Shown: positions 9,701 through 17,432, counted from the stretch's first letter. The stretch is DNA of 64,000 bases from Negativibacillus massiliensis (GCF_900148495.1 NZ_FTRU01000008.1:682001-746000); one strand, 5' to 3'. Program-made: numbers and translations. Notes: a model not told the origin generated them from the sequence alone.

Positions 9701-10372
9701 GCGGAACAGCTGGAAACGGTGGAACTGGAAGACCTGATGACGGTGGATGAAGATGCAGACCTTCTGCTGGGGGATCAGCAGTATCATGACGGCGATATCG
9801 TCAAGGTTTTGTGTATCGTGACCGGTAAAAAAACAAAGATTTTAAAGCGCAGAGGTTACATGGCCTTTGTTAATATTGAAGATACCAGCGGTTCAATGGA
9901 AATGCTGGTATTTCCGCAGACTTATGATCAGTACCGATATCTGATTGAAGAAAATCAGGTCCTCTATATTGAGGGAAGGCTTACTGTCCGCGAAGAGGAA
10001 GAGACCAAACTGGTCTGCCGGATGGTTGCTCGACCACAGGATGTTCTGGGACAGCCGGAAGGTTTTATTGGAAACAATCTTCCGAAAAAGCCGCGTATGG
10101 ATGGAAAAACACAAATTCGCAAGAAGACCGGAAAACGTCCGGGATTGTATCTGAGAGTGCCATCCAAAGAAAGTCGTGAATTTGTAAAGGCACAGCAGTA
10201 TCTTGAAATTTTTGAAGGAGAAACGCCGGTTTATTTCTTTTTCCTGGACAGCAAAAAGCTGGTGTGTGCACCGCAAAGATTGTGGATCAGCTTTAATCGT
10301 CCGCTGTATGCCCAACTGGGGGTTATTCTGGGAGAGGAAAATGTAGCGGTTGTTGTCCCGGAAAAGCAGTAA
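6779..10372 (+). CDS. dnaE: DNA polymerase III subunit alpha (DnaE type)
   Basis: The 1197 residues start with the PHP domain (HLHVHSEYSLLDGA), then the polymerase palm with PDFDIDF (D406 and D408 equivalent to the E. coli catalytic pair). The fingers, a tandem HhH region and a C-terminal OB fold (VNIEDTSGSMEMLVFP) follow. The length and the lack of a 3'-5' exonuclease insert make it DnaE, the lagging-strand/repair partner of PolC in Firmicutes. PolC is not in this window. The stop lies about 110 bp before the pfkA promoter with no clear U-tract terminator. Confidence 0.96.
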   Translation: MEDHFVHLHVHSEYSLLDGACRIKQLVQRAKELGQSAIAVTDHGVMYGAIDFYKEAKANGIKPIIGCEVYVAPRTRFDKVMGFDNAPYHLVLLCENQTGYQNLIKMVSRSFTEGFYFKPRIDRELLRQHSEGLIALSACLAGEVPRALNQNDYAQAKEAAQFYLDVFGKDRYFIEIQNHGIAEQQKIIPDLVRLSRELGVGLVATNDCHYLKKEDSSTQKILICIQTNHTLQEDNGMEFETEEFYVKSRQEMHDAMRECIGDEAVINEALDNTEKIAERCQVEFTFGHHILPRFEVPDNKDNAAFFREKCYEGFYRNYGENPPQEYRDRLEYELSVIEKMGYVDYYLIVWDFIDYAKRNGIPVGPGRGSGAGSIAAYCIGITGIDPMKYHLLFERFLNPERVSMPDFDIDFCYERREEVIDYVIRKYGKERVAQIITFGTMAARGGVRDVGRVLGMDYQQVDKVAKAIPMELHMTIAKALERSPDLKVMYESDPQVKELIDQASKIEGMPRHASTHAAGVVIARDAVETYVPLAKNDEAIVTQYTMTTLEELGLLKMDFLGLRNLTVISDAEKMIRKEEPDFDIEKVSLSDPQTFEMMSKGQAKGVFQFESGGMRQVLTQLKPESVEDLIAVISLYRPGPMDSIPKYIKNRHNPQEITYKTPLLKDILDVTYGCIVYQEQVMQICRKLAGYSYGRADLVRRAMAKKKHDVMEKERQNFIWGAKKEDGSVDCVGCVANGVSEQVANEIFDEMSSFASYAFNKSHAAAYAIVAYRTAYLKAHYPKEYMAALLTSILDNTDKMLGYLKECELMKIKILPPDINRSNTGFIVEDGCIRFGFLGVKNLGKGVMEALVKEREENGPFSDLDDLCERMYGQELNKRAIESLIKCGALDSFGHNRREMLEGYTALISDIDDRHKNNLEGQLNLFDTPELSSSRQGFSLPKLEEYMPELKLAMEKEVTGLYVSGHPLAQYRSMAEQLETVELEDLMTVDEDADLLLGDQQYHDGDIVKVLCIVTGKKTKILKRRGYMAFVNIEDTSGSMEMLVFPQTYDQYRYLIEENQVLYIEGRLTVREEEETKLVCRMVARPQDVLGQPEGFIGNNLPKKPRMDGKTQIRKKTGKRPGLYLRVPSKESREFVKAQQYLEIFEGETPVYFFFLDSKKLVCAPQRLWISFNRPLYAQLGVILGEENVAVVVPEKQ

Positions 10373-10460
10373 ATAAGCCAAAATCCTGGGAATTGTACAA
10401 AGAATCTTGAAATTGCATGATAAAAGTAATATTTTTATGCATGATTTCTTTGAGGAAGAC

Positions 10461-10489
10461 TTGTTTGTGAAGACTAAATGTTTTATAAT
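10461..10489 (+). promoter_or_regulatory. Sigma-A-type promoter of pfkA
   Basis: TTGTTT (10461-10466), a 17-bp spacer, then TATAAT (10484-10489). The start codon is about 140 bases downstream, leaving a long structured leader. An AT-rich inverted repeat (GCAT...ATGC, about 10417-10443) lies just upstream. Confidence 0.75.
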
Positions 10490-10495
10490 TAACAA

Positions 10496-10637
10496 TGTTG
10501 GAATCAATAGGGAAATATGAATTTCGAAAAAAGGATGGAATTCATATTCTGCAGGATTTTTGTGCAGAAGAGGGAGTATTCGGGAAAAATGCCTGACGGC
10601 TTTCTGTGTAATACCCTTGAGAGAATGGAGGATTTTT
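10496..10637 (+). promoter_or_regulatory. Structured 5' leader of pfkA, three hairpins
   Basis: Three consecutive perfect or near-perfect stems: ATATGAATT/AATTCATAT (10515-10523 with 10539-10547), TCTGCA/TGCAGA (10548-10553 with 10563-10568) and GGGAGTATT/AATACCC (10572-10580 with 10610-10616). The ribosome site GGAGG follows. No class of riboswitch is recognised, and no U-tract marks an attenuator. Confidence 0.45.
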
Positions 10638-11615
10638 ATGAACGAGAAAAACCAGAAGGTAATTGGTGTACTCACCAGCGGCGGTGACGCACCGGGAATG
10701 AACGCAGCAGTAAGAGCGGTTGTCAGATCTGCTATCAAAAAGAATATGCAGGTTATGGGTGTACGTCGCGGATACAACGGTCTGATCAACGGCGACATGT
10801 CCGAAATGAACATCCGTTCGGTATCTAATGTACTTCATCGCGGCGGTACCATGCTTCTGACCGCACGCTGCAATGAGTTCAAAACCGAAGAGGGTCAGAA
10901 TCAGGCAGTTGAAGTCTGCAAACAGATGGGTATTGACGGTATGGTTATCATCGGCGGTGACGGCTCTTTCATGGGTGCACGTGCCCTCTCCTTAAAGGGT
11001 ATTCCATGTATCGGTATCCCAGGTACCATCGACAATGATATTGCCTGCACCGATTATACCATTGGTTTTGATACCGCACTCAATACCGCTGTAGAGGCAA
11101 TCGACCGTCTGCGCGATACTTCTGAGTCTCATGACCGCTGCTCGGTTGTTGAAGTTATGGGACACGGCGCAGGACATCTTGCTTTGTATGCAAGCGTTGC
11201 TTGTGGTGGTACTGCATGCTGGGTCAATGAGATTGGCTTTGATGTAGACCGCGATGTTATTGAGAAAATCAATTCCAGCATCCGTACCGGTAAACATAAC
11301 TTTATCGTAATTGTATCGGAAGGAATTACCGATGTACATCACCTTGCTAGATACATCGAAGAAAAAACCGGCGTAGAATCCCGTGCAACTGTACTGGGAC
11401 ACATTCAGCGCGGCGGAACACCAACAGCAAGAGACCGAATCATTGCTAGCCAGATGGGCTGCTATGCGGTTGACCTGCTGGAACAGGGTATCGGCAACCG
11501 CGTTGTCATCCAGAAAAACGCAAAGATTATCGACTACGATATTCTGGAAGCACTGACCATGAAAAAAGGACTGGATCGTGGACTGCTGGAAGTAAATCAG
11601 ATCATCAATATCTAG
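10638..11615 (+). CDS. pfkA: ATP-dependent 6-phosphofructokinase
   Basis: Fructose-6-phosphate to fructose-1,6-bisphosphate, the committed step of glycolysis. The ATG is 9 bases after GGAGG, giving 325 residues. GVLTSGGDAPGMN, the ATP-type GGDGS (106-110, Gly not Asp, so not PPi-dependent) and catalytic PGTIDND (D132) are present. So are HDR (R167, equivalent to E. coli R162) and GHIQRGG. Oddly, the near-invariant MGR motif reads MGH (H176, at E. coli Arg171). It is followed after 24 bp by a CYTH gene, probably on the same transcript. Confidence 0.95.
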   Translation: MNEKNQKVIGVLTSGGDAPGMNAAVRAVVRSAIKKNMQVMGVRRGYNGLINGDMSEMNIRSVSNVLHRGGTMLLTARCNEFKTEEGQNQAVEVCKQMGIDGMVIIGGDGSFMGARALSLKGIPCIGIPGTIDNDIACTDYTIGFDTALNTAVEAIDRLRDTSESHDRCSVVEVMGHGAGHLALYASVACGGTACWVNEIGFDVDRDVIEKINSSIRTGKHNFIVIVSEGITDVHHLARYIEEKTGVESRATVLGHIQRGGTPTARDRIIASQMGCYAVDLLEQGIGNRVVIQKNAKIIDYDILEALTMKKGLDRGLLEVNQIINI

Positions 11616-11639
11616 TCAAAAAAGGAAGGAAGCAAAAAT

Positions 11640-12128
11640 ATGGAGATTGAGCGCAAATTTTTAATCGACTGGGAAGAGATCAATAACCTGAATTTGCCCC
11701 TGGTAAAACAGGCAGAGAGCTGGCAGGGATATTTGAGTGCTGCTACTCCGGTGGTTCGAATCCGCAAACGCGATTTCACCGATGGACACACCGACTATAT
11801 TCTGTGCATCAAAGGCAAAGGCAAACTTGCACGTCAGGAAATTGAAAAAGAACTGACCAAAGATGAATTTGAAGCGCTGGAGTCTCTGCTTCCAATTCCA
11901 ATGCTGCACAAAGATTACCGTGTTTTTGCACTGGAAGACGGTCATCAACTGGAATGTAACCTGGTGGACGGCAAATTTGCCTATGCTGAGGTGGAATTTG
12001 ACAGCATCGAAGAAGCAAAAGCTTTTGTGATGCCCCAGTTTTTACATAAAGATGTGACTGAGGACCCATATTATTCCATGTCGGGATATTGGAAGAGAAA
12101 ACAGATCACGGTTTCTTTTGAGCTGTAA
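11640..12128 (+). CDS. CYTH-domain protein (triphosphate tunnel metalloenzyme family)
   Basis: 162 residues opening with the diagnostic MEIERKFLID (ExExK). Further tunnel residues are RIRKR, CIKGKGKLARQEIEKEL, KDYRV and AEVEF. Members hydrolyse tripolyphosphate or triphosphorylated substrates with metal ions; a few are class IV adenylate cyclases. It is preceded by AAGGAAGG and followed by a strong terminator. It is probably co-transcribed with pfkA. Confidence 0.85.
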   Translation: MEIERKFLIDWEEINNLNLPLVKQAESWQGYLSAATPVVRIRKRDFTDGHTDYILCIKGKGKLARQEIEKELTKDEFEALESLLPIPMLHKDYRVFALEDGHQLECNLVDGKFAYAEVEFDSIEEAKAFVMPQFLHKDVTEDPYYSMSGYWKRKQITVSFEL

Positions 12129-12141
12129 TAAAATAAACTGC

Positions 12142-12178
12142 AAAAAGAGGTATGAGCAAAATATCATACCTCTTTTTT
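12142..12178 (+). terminator. Intrinsic terminator after the CYTH gene
   Basis: Arms AAAAAGAGGTATGA and TCATACCTCTTTTT around an 8-base loop, ending in a run of six T. Confidence 0.9.
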
Positions 12179-12219
12179 ATTTGTTTTTGCGACAGTTTTC
12201 TGAATTTATGCCAAGATGG

Positions 12220-12248
12220 TTGCATCAGTAACGGGAATTTGTTAAGAT
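12220..12248 (+). promoter_or_regulatory. Probable promoter of the FNT channel gene
   Basis: TTGCAT, a 17-bp spacer, then TAAGAT. The -10 overlaps an imperfect palindrome TTGTTAA...TTATCAA (12239-12259), loosely reminiscent of redox-regulator sites. This is tentative. Confidence 0.4.
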
Positions 12249-12325
12249 AAAGTTATCAATTGCGGTCGAATATTATTTGAAAAACCGCAGGACTTATTTT
12301 ATTTTGACGAAAGAGAGGAATTGTG

Positions 12326-12952
12326 ATGATTACAAAAGAATCATGGCTGAAGTCCATCCTGGCAGGACTGTTTATCGGAATCGGAGGAATTGCCTATCTG
12401 AGTGTGGAGAACAAGGTGGTAGGTGCCGCGCTGTTTGCAGTAGGCCTGTTTACCATTTGTACGCTGGGATATAACCTCTATACAGGAAAGCTGTGCTATA
12501 TTCTGGACAGTGACAAAAAAGGAAGCTACCTTGTTTGGTTAATACAGATCTGGGTTGGCAATCTGATTGGAACAGCGATTGCAGGTTATGGAATGCGATT
12601 AACCAGAAGTGGAGCCGCTCTGGCAGAAAAAGCGCAGACATTGTGTGACACCAAGCTGAATGATTCAGTGTGGAGTATTTTTATTTTGGCGATTTTCTGC
12701 AATCTGCTGATTTATATTGCAGTGGAAAACTATAAGAACAATCCGCATCCTCTGGGAAAGTATATGGGAATTATGATGGGTGTGATTGTGTTTATTGTAG
12801 CGGGATTTGAGCATTGCGTAGCCAATATGTTCTATTTCTCGGTCGCAAATGCATGGAGTCTTCACACCTGTCTGTATCTTCTGATTATGACATTGGGAAA
12901 TTTAGTGGGAGGAGTGCTGCCGGAACTTGCTAAAAAATGCTGGCAGAAATAA
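12326..12952 (+). CDS. Formate/nitrite transporter (FNT) family channel
   Basis: About 208 residues with six membrane segments. FNT hallmarks are the glycine-rich first helix (ILAGLFIGIGGIAYL), a TLGYNLYTGKL loop at the first re-entrant helix, and GFEHCVANMFYF at the second. The start is the ATG 7 bases after AGAGG; a GTG three bases earlier is too close to that site. It is shorter than FocA (about 285) but near the size of clostridial FNT/HSC-type channels. The anion may be formate, nitrite or hydrosulfide and cannot be decided. It is a single-gene unit with its own terminator. Confidence 0.85.
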   Translation: MITKESWLKSILAGLFIGIGGIAYLSVENKVVGAALFAVGLFTICTLGYNLYTGKLCYILDSDKKGSYLVWLIQIWVGNLIGTAIAGYGMRLTRSGAALAEKAQTLCDTKLNDSVWSIFILAIFCNLLIYIAVENYKNNPHPLGKYMGIMMGVIVFIVAGFEHCVANMFYFSVANAWSLHTCLYLLIMTLGNLVGGVLPELAKKCWQK

Positions 12953-12954
12953 AG

Positions 12955-12987
12955 AAAAAAGCGCATCTTTTGATGTGCTTTTTTTAT
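12955..12987 (+). terminator. Intrinsic terminator after the FNT gene
   Basis: AAAAAAGCGCATC and GATGTGCTTTTTTT (one G.U) around TTTT, with a U-tract. Confidence 0.85.
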
Positions 12988-13043
12988 GCCAAAATGCTGA
13001 AATTTCATCCTTAAAAATCTCTGTTTTGCATGGTGAAAAAATA

Positions 13044-13072
13044 TTGTGATTTTTAAGTTTTAATGATATTAT
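13044..13072 (+). promoter_or_regulatory. Promoter of the Gate-domain membrane protein gene
   Basis: TTGTGA, a 17-bp spacer, then TATTAT preceded by TGA (extended -10), in a very AT-rich stretch about 100 bases upstream of the start. Confidence 0.6.
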
Positions 13073-13171
13073 ATAAATAATTTAATCACAATGTAATAAA
13101 TTGGGCGAAGCATACATTTGAAAATGAAAATTTGCTCAATTTAAATAAAAAAGAATTTAGGAGGAATGAAA

Positions 13172-14359
13172 ATGAGTGCAGAAGTTAAGACGACAGGAAA
13201 GGAAACTCCAAAATACCGTGAAGTAAAAGCAATTTCAAAAGAAACTTTTGTTGTATTGGCAGCCTTTATTCTGCTGTTTGGCTATCTGGGCTATGTGATG
13301 GGATTTGACAAAGTATTCAGCATTGCAATGAAAACGGGCTTTGATGTTTTGATCAATACCTCGTTTTACATCATGGCAGTAGCAATTTTGGCCGGTGCCT
13401 GCGCGGGACTCATGTCAGAATTTGGTATTATTGCGTTGATTAATCGCATTATTTCTCCTATTATGCGTCCTCTTTTTGGGCTTCCGGGTGCAGCAGCTTT
13501 GGGTGCAGTGACAACCTATATTTCGGATAACCCTGCAATTTTGTCTCTGGCTGAAGATGAAGGTTTTGATAAATACTTTACACAGGCAGAAAAAGCTACC
13601 TATGTAAACCTTGGTACTACTTTTGGTATGGGCCTGATTGTAACAGCATATATGCTTAGCCTTGGTTCGGAATATTTCACCGCTGTTCTGGTTGGCAATA
13701 TTGGAGCGATCATCGGTGGTATTGCATCTGTTCGAGTCATGCTGCGTATTGCTAAAAAGTATTATCATGAGGACAAACATTACCATATCGAAACTGGTGG
13801 AAAAAATATCATGGAAACCAGAAAGATTCGGAACGGTGGCCGATTTGAACGTTTTATGTCTGCGATGATGGATGGCGCACGCTCTGGTGTTTCGCTGGGT
13901 TTGGCATGTGCATCTGGAACAGTTTTGATCTGTACACTGGTGATGATGCTTACCTTTGGCCCAGCTGGTGAAAATGGGGAATATCTGGGCGTAGCCTATG
14001 AAGGTGTCAAACTGCTTCCAACCATCGGTTCTTATTTTACCCCTATTGCAAATTTCCTGTGGGGTTTTGATGTGCCGGAATTGCTCGCATATCCATTTAC
14101 CGCATTAGGCGCAGTTGGTTCGGCGATGGGTCTGACACAGGGATTTATCGATCAGGGAATTGCCACTGCAAATACTGTAGCGACCTTTACCGGTATGGGT
14201 ATCTGCATGAGTGGATTTTTGAGCACCCACGTTGGTATGTTGGATACTCTTAAACAGGGACATTTTGTAAAACAGGCAATTGCTTGTCAGCTTTTGGGTG
14301 GTGTTGTTGCTGGCGTTGCAGCAAACTATCTGTATAAGCTGGTTGTTTTGGTATTTTAG
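13172..14359 (+). CDS. Polytopic membrane protein, Gate/nucleoside-recognition (SpmA-like) domain
   Basis: 395 residues starting at the ATG 6 bases after AGGAGGA; the ATG at 13166 abuts the ribosome site. Many hydrophobic helices are visible. The first Gate-like repeat, ALINRIISPIMRPLFGLPGAAALGAVTTYISDNP, resembles SpmA/SpmB and nucleoside-transporter gate domains. I associate it with the clostridial CD0519/CD1768-type membrane family from memory, without a search. The transported species is unknown. It is followed 75 bp later by a SpoIIM-like gene with no terminator between, so the pair may act in sporulation or envelope function. Confidence 0.65.
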   Translation: MSAEVKTTGKETPKYREVKAISKETFVVLAAFILLFGYLGYVMGFDKVFSIAMKTGFDVLINTSFYIMAVAILAGACAGLMSEFGIIALINRIISPIMRPLFGLPGAAALGAVTTYISDNPAILSLAEDEGFDKYFTQAEKATYVNLGTTFGMGLIVTAYMLSLGSEYFTAVLVGNIGAIIGGIASVRVMLRIAKKYYHEDKHYHIETGGKNIMETRKIRNGGRFERFMSAMMDGARSGVSLGLACASGTVLICTLVMMLTFGPAGENGEYLGVAYEGVKLLPTIGSYFTPIANFLWGFDVPELLAYPFTALGAVGSAMGLTQGFIDQGIATANTVATFTGMGICMSGFLSTHVGMLDTLKQGHFVKQAIACQLLGGVVAGVAANYLYKLVVLVF

Positions 14360-14434
14360 AAAGTAGAAAAGAATAATAAAAGCTGTGCACGCATAACCAT
14401 GTAATAAAAAGGACAGGCAAAGGAGCTGAAAAAC

Positions 14435-15106
14435 ATGGTTAGAGCAGTGCGAAACCTACCGGAAGGCGTGCGCTATCCCCGTAAAAAAGGATATGCCAAA
14501 CGATATGTGCGCAGCGAATTTAGAAAGAACCGTCTGCAGCTTTTGCTGGGAATTGTATTTCTGCTGGGAATTGTAACAGGCTGTTCCATAGCAGGGCAGT
14601 CTGGAGAAGCTACCGGAAATGCAGTTATTACCACGCTGGGACAATATTTGACTTCAGCAGGTACCTACGGGGAGAGCGGAGAGTTTTTATCGAGAATGCT
14701 GAGTTCGTTTGGAGCGACCACTCTGATTTTGTTTTTCCTGTTTTTATGCGGGTTGGGTGCGGTATTTCAACCAGTAGTGCTATTGGTTTTGTTCCTGCGT
14801 GGTTTGGGACTTGGCGTTATGGGAGTCTATGCTTACAGCGCCGGTCAGGTAATGTGGTATCTGGCTGTCTTACTTCCGGAAGCAATCCTGACAAGCATTT
14901 TGATGATTGCAGCAGCAGGAGAAGCACTGCGGTTTTCAGTACGCTTTTTTGTGCAGCTTCTTCCGGAAGGTACAACCGAAAATATTCCGGCACCATCAGG
15001 AAATATTGGTGGTTATCTTCTGCGATTTTTAATTTTATATCTGTTAGGGGGAAGCATCGCGCTGCTTTCTGGTCTTTTGGGTGTGATTTTTTCTTCTTTG
15101 TTGTAA
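14435..15106 (+). CDS. Stage II sporulation protein M-like membrane protein
   Basis: 223 residues: a basic N-terminus (RYPRKKGYAKRYVRSEFRKNR), then about five membrane segments. SpoIIM (with SpoIID and SpoIIP) drives septal peptidoglycan degradation and membrane migration during engulfment. The order of a cytoplasmic basic head, a first helix at 32-50 and a long extracytoplasmic loop before the helix cluster fits the family. The AAAGGAGCTG ribosome site is strong. The gene ends at a good terminator. Confidence 0.75.
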   Translation: MVRAVRNLPEGVRYPRKKGYAKRYVRSEFRKNRLQLLLGIVFLLGIVTGCSIAGQSGEATGNAVITTLGQYLTSAGTYGESGEFLSRMLSSFGATTLILFFLFLCGLGAVFQPVVLLVLFLRGLGLGVMGVYAYSAGQVMWYLAVLLPEAILTSILMIAAAGEALRFSVRFFVQLLPEGTTENIPAPSGNIGGYLLRFLILYLLGGSIALLSGLLGVIFSSLL

Positions 15107-15121
15107 CGGATTTTCAAAAAC

Positions 15122-15157
15122 AAAAAAGAGAGAGCGAAAAGCTCTCTCTTTTTTTAT
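15122..15157 (+). terminator. Intrinsic terminator after the SpoIIM-like gene
   Basis: AAAAAAGAGAGAGC / GCTCTCTCTTTTTTT with a GAAAA loop. It can also act on the opposite strand against yedF read-through. Confidence 0.9.
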
Positions 15158-15173
15158 CTTAATTTGCTTAAGC

Positions 15174-15758
15174 TTACAGGGTAATTACCTTGTCTGCCAT
15201 GTGCATACGTTCGCTGATATCGTACATATTGGAAACAGTACCAATTTTGAGGTTATCAGCAATATTAAAGAATTTCAGGCAGGTTCCGCAAACCAGAATT
15301 TCGCTGCCTTTTTCCTGAAGAGTTTTCAGGTGTTCTACAACCTGATCGTTTTCTACCGGCAGTTTTACGCCGCTGTTCATGAAGAGGATGTATCTTGGTG
15401 CATCGTTGGATTCAGCAAGAGTATAGAAGAACATGGTCATCAGAGAATTGCCCAGTTCTTCCGAACCGTCACCGATGAAGTCTTTGCCAACAAAGAGTGC
15501 CCAGTTCTTTGGTTTATTGGATTCTTCACAAACAGGAGCAGCAGCACCGTCACCAACGAAGGTAACATGGAAGTTGCCGTCTTTTGTCTCCACACTTGCC
15601 TGATAGTTCTGACTTTCAGCAAGACGTTTTAAATTTTCTACTGCAACCTCATTGTCAACAGCAACAACGAAAGAGGTATTGCCTGCATCAATTTCTTTTT
15701 TTGCAAGGATAACTGGCATTGGGCAAGCTTTACCCAGAGCGTCTACAAACTGATTCAT
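15174..15758 (-). CDS. yedF: Sulfurtransferase-like selenium metabolism protein YedF
   Basis: 194 residues from the ATG preceded by AAAGGA. The N-terminal TusA-like domain (1-70) carries GKACPMPVILAKKEI with the conserved CPxP cysteine. The C-terminal DsrE-like domain carries GSEILVCGTCLKFF. This two-domain form is the YedF family linked by genome context to selenium use. No selD, selA or selU is visible in the window, so a selenium role is inferred from family only. It is a single gene on the minus strand. Confidence 0.9.
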   Translation of the reverse strand: MNQFVDALGKACPMPVILAKKEIDAGNTSFVVAVDNEVAVENLKRLAESQNYQASVETKDGNFHVTFVGDGAAAPVCEESNKPKNWALFVGKDFIGDGSEELGNSLMTMFFYTLAESNDAPRYILFMNSGVKLPVENDQVVEHLKTLQEKGSEILVCGTCLKFFNIADNLKIGTVSNMYDISERMHMADKVITL

Positions 15759-15825
15759 TTTCCATTTTCCTTTCTGATTATGGTCTATGTGATTCCTGAG
15801 TAAACAGAAAACATTTCCTTTTCTA

Positions 15826-15854
15826 AGTATACTATTCCTGACGGCTATTTGCAA
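15826..15854 (-). promoter_or_regulatory. Sigma-A promoter of yedF
   Basis: The minus strand reads TTGCAA, a 17-bp spacer, then TATACT, about 68 bases before the start codon. Confidence 0.75.
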
Positions 15855-16030
15855 CGGTATTGATTTTTTCATAAGGAAAGGACAAGTTCATTGATTTTTT
15901 CGATGACAATTATTACGAAAATATGAATTAAAAAAAGGATGCAACAAATATCTCTTTCAGCTACACCTTTATTATGTCAGGGAAATGATCCCGTTAAAAA
16001 AGTAATGTAATAAGAAATGAGGAATAATTT

Positions 16031-16600
16031 ATGAAAAAAGTTTTGACCCTTATCCTTGCAATTTCTCTTGCAGTCACTGCATTGGCAGCATGTGGTTCTC
16101 AGACAATCGGCAATTCTGATGGAGCTTCTACTTCACAGGAACAGATGCAGGAACCAGAACTTTCTGATATCGTACAGGCAGTAAAGGATGCTTACGGCGA
16201 AAACTACCTGCCATCCATGGAGATTACCGAAGACATGATGAGCGACATCTACGGTGTCAACATGGACAATGTAGATGAGTTTATTGCAGAAGCTCCGGCA
16301 ATCAGCGCGCATGTGGATACCTTTATTGCAGTGAAAGCAAAAGAGGGAAAAGGCGAAGAGGTTGAGAAGGAACTTCAGGCTTATCTGGATTATGTAGTAG
16401 ACAACTCGATCAACTATCCAATGAACGTTGCAAAGGTACAGTCGGCAAAAGTGGTTCGCTACGATGATTATGTATTCTATGTCATGCTGGGCGGCTACAA
16501 CGACGAGAATCCAGATGCTACCGAAGAGGAAAATGTAAAATTTGCGCAGGATCAGATTCAGCTGGGTCTGGACACCATCGCATCCTTCTTCGAAAAATAA
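16031..16600 (+). CDS. DUF4358 lipoprotein
   Basis: 189 residues. A type II signal peptide ends in the lipobox LAAC (Cys21), followed by a Ser/Gln-rich linker. A DUF4358-type domain follows, with AVKDAYGENYLPSMEITEDMM, AEAPAISAHVDTFIAVKAKEGKG and the closing VVRYDDYVFYVMLGG. It is anchored to the outer face of the membrane; function is unknown. A paralogue lies at 21957. An ATGAGGAATAATTT ribosome site precedes it and a strong terminator follows. Confidence 0.85.
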   Translation: MKKVLTLILAISLAVTALAACGSQTIGNSDGASTSQEQMQEPELSDIVQAVKDAYGENYLPSMEITEDMMSDIYGVNMDNVDEFIAEAPAISAHVDTFIAVKAKEGKGEEVEKELQAYLDYVVDNSINYPMNVAKVQSAKVVRYDDYVFYVMLGGYNDENPDATEEENVKFAQDQIQLGLDTIASFFEK

Positions 16601-16615
16601 ACACAAAGAACATAG

Positions 16616-16648
16616 AAAAAGGACGGCAGATAAGCCGTCCTTTTTTTA
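16616..16648. terminator. Bidirectional intrinsic terminator
   Basis: AAAAAGGACGGC and GCCGTCCTTTTTTT around AGATAA, between convergent genes, with A and T tracts on both sides. Confidence 0.9.
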
Positions 16649-17146
16649 TTACTCAGACAATATTTTGCGGTAACGTTTTCCTTTATCGGTAGTTTCATAA
16701 GCAACAAAGCCTGCGCTTTCAAAGCATTTTTGAGAACCGATATTATAATGATAGATTTCATCGACAAAAATCTGCGGATAGTGCAGTTCCTTTGCGCGTT
16801 TGATCAATGCACCAACGACGCGGCGACCGATTTTCTTGCCGCGAAGATTCTTTTCGCCGACCACGATAGGCATATCTTCTTGCCAGAAGGTGACATCTCC
16901 GATCGGGCGATAGGTATCACCATCTTTGATCTCGATGAAATAGAGTTCACCATGTTCATTCAAGTAGCGGTACATACGATCCAATTTTTCTCGATCATAC
17001 GGTTGGTCGACACCATCGACGAGTTTTACCGTTTCAGGGTCCTGATACCAGTCAAAAGCAAAGTCATAATTTCCATCAAATTTACGCAGGCGAAGTTCCT
17101 CATCCACAACAAGGATATCCGGCTGAACAACTCCTGAAATAGGCAT
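16649..17146 (-). CDS. GNAT-family N-acetyltransferase
   Basis: 165 residues from the ATG preceded by GGGAG at 9 bases; an ATG ten codons upstream is less well placed. The GNAT pattern is YDFAFDWYQDPETV near the N-terminus, then FIEIKDGDTYRPIGDVTFW, RGKKIGRRVVGALIKRAKE (acetyl-CoA pyrophosphate loop) and YHYNIGSQKCFESAGF. It resembles the RimJ/aminoglycoside-type subfamily, but no acceptor is evident. Its start lies just inside the end of the DUF6809-like gene, so the two form an operon. Confidence 0.8.
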   Translation of the reverse strand: MPISGVVQPDILVVDEELRLRKFDGNYDFAFDWYQDPETVKLVDGVDQPYDREKLDRMYRYLNEHGELYFIEIKDGDTYRPIGDVTFWQEDMPIVVGEKNLRGKKIGRRVVGALIKRAKELHYPQIFVDEIYHYNIGSQKCFESAGFVAYETTDKGKRYRKILSE

Positions 17147-17148
17147 GA

Positions 17149-17427
17149 TTAAAATCTCCCTTCCAGATACAGACATTCAAACATAATTTTTGCAGCGAGG
17201 CGAAAGCCATCTTCAAAGGCAGCTTCGCTTATTTTTTCTATGGTCAAGGTATAATCATCGACCACTCGGAGGAGAAGTTTTTTCTCCTGAGGGAAGAGGT
17301 GCTCTTTAAGCAGTCCCAGATTACTATGGATACGCTGTTGCTCCTCAGGGCAATGGTAATGCTCTTTCAGGGGAGAGGAGAGCAGTTGATACAGGCGGTT
17401 TTCCATAACAGTTCGGATGTCGGACAT
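17149..17427 (-). CDS. Small DUF6809-like protein
   Basis: 92 residues, highly charged. The C-terminal half has a helix-rich FPQEKKLLLRVVDDYTLTIEKISEAAFEDGFRLAAKIMFECL pattern (given here in outline only), which fits the small clostridial DUF6809 family. Function is unknown. The start codon is embedded in an operator-like repeat, and the promoter carries a second copy. The protein has no DNA-binding motif, so it is unlikely to be the repressor itself. Confidence 0.55.
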   Translation of the reverse strand: MSDIRTVMENRLYQLLSSPLKEHYHCPEEQQRIHSNLGLLKEHLFPQEKKLLLRVVDDYTLTIEKISEAAFEDGFRLAAKIMFECLYLEGRF

Positions 17428-17432
17428 ACGAC
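17419..17432. promoter_or_regulatory. Operator-like inverted repeat, copy 1 (at the start codon)
   Basis: GTCGGACATACGAC, flanked by AT on both sides so that ATGTCG and CGACAT form 6-bp arms. It covers the start codon of the DUF6809-like gene. It differs at one base from copy 2, 43 bp away. Confidence 0.6.

Noticed and set aside
10953-10967. PPi-dependent phosphofructokinase
   Set aside because: The motif is GGDGS; PPi enzymes carry Asp at the second Gly (GGDDS).
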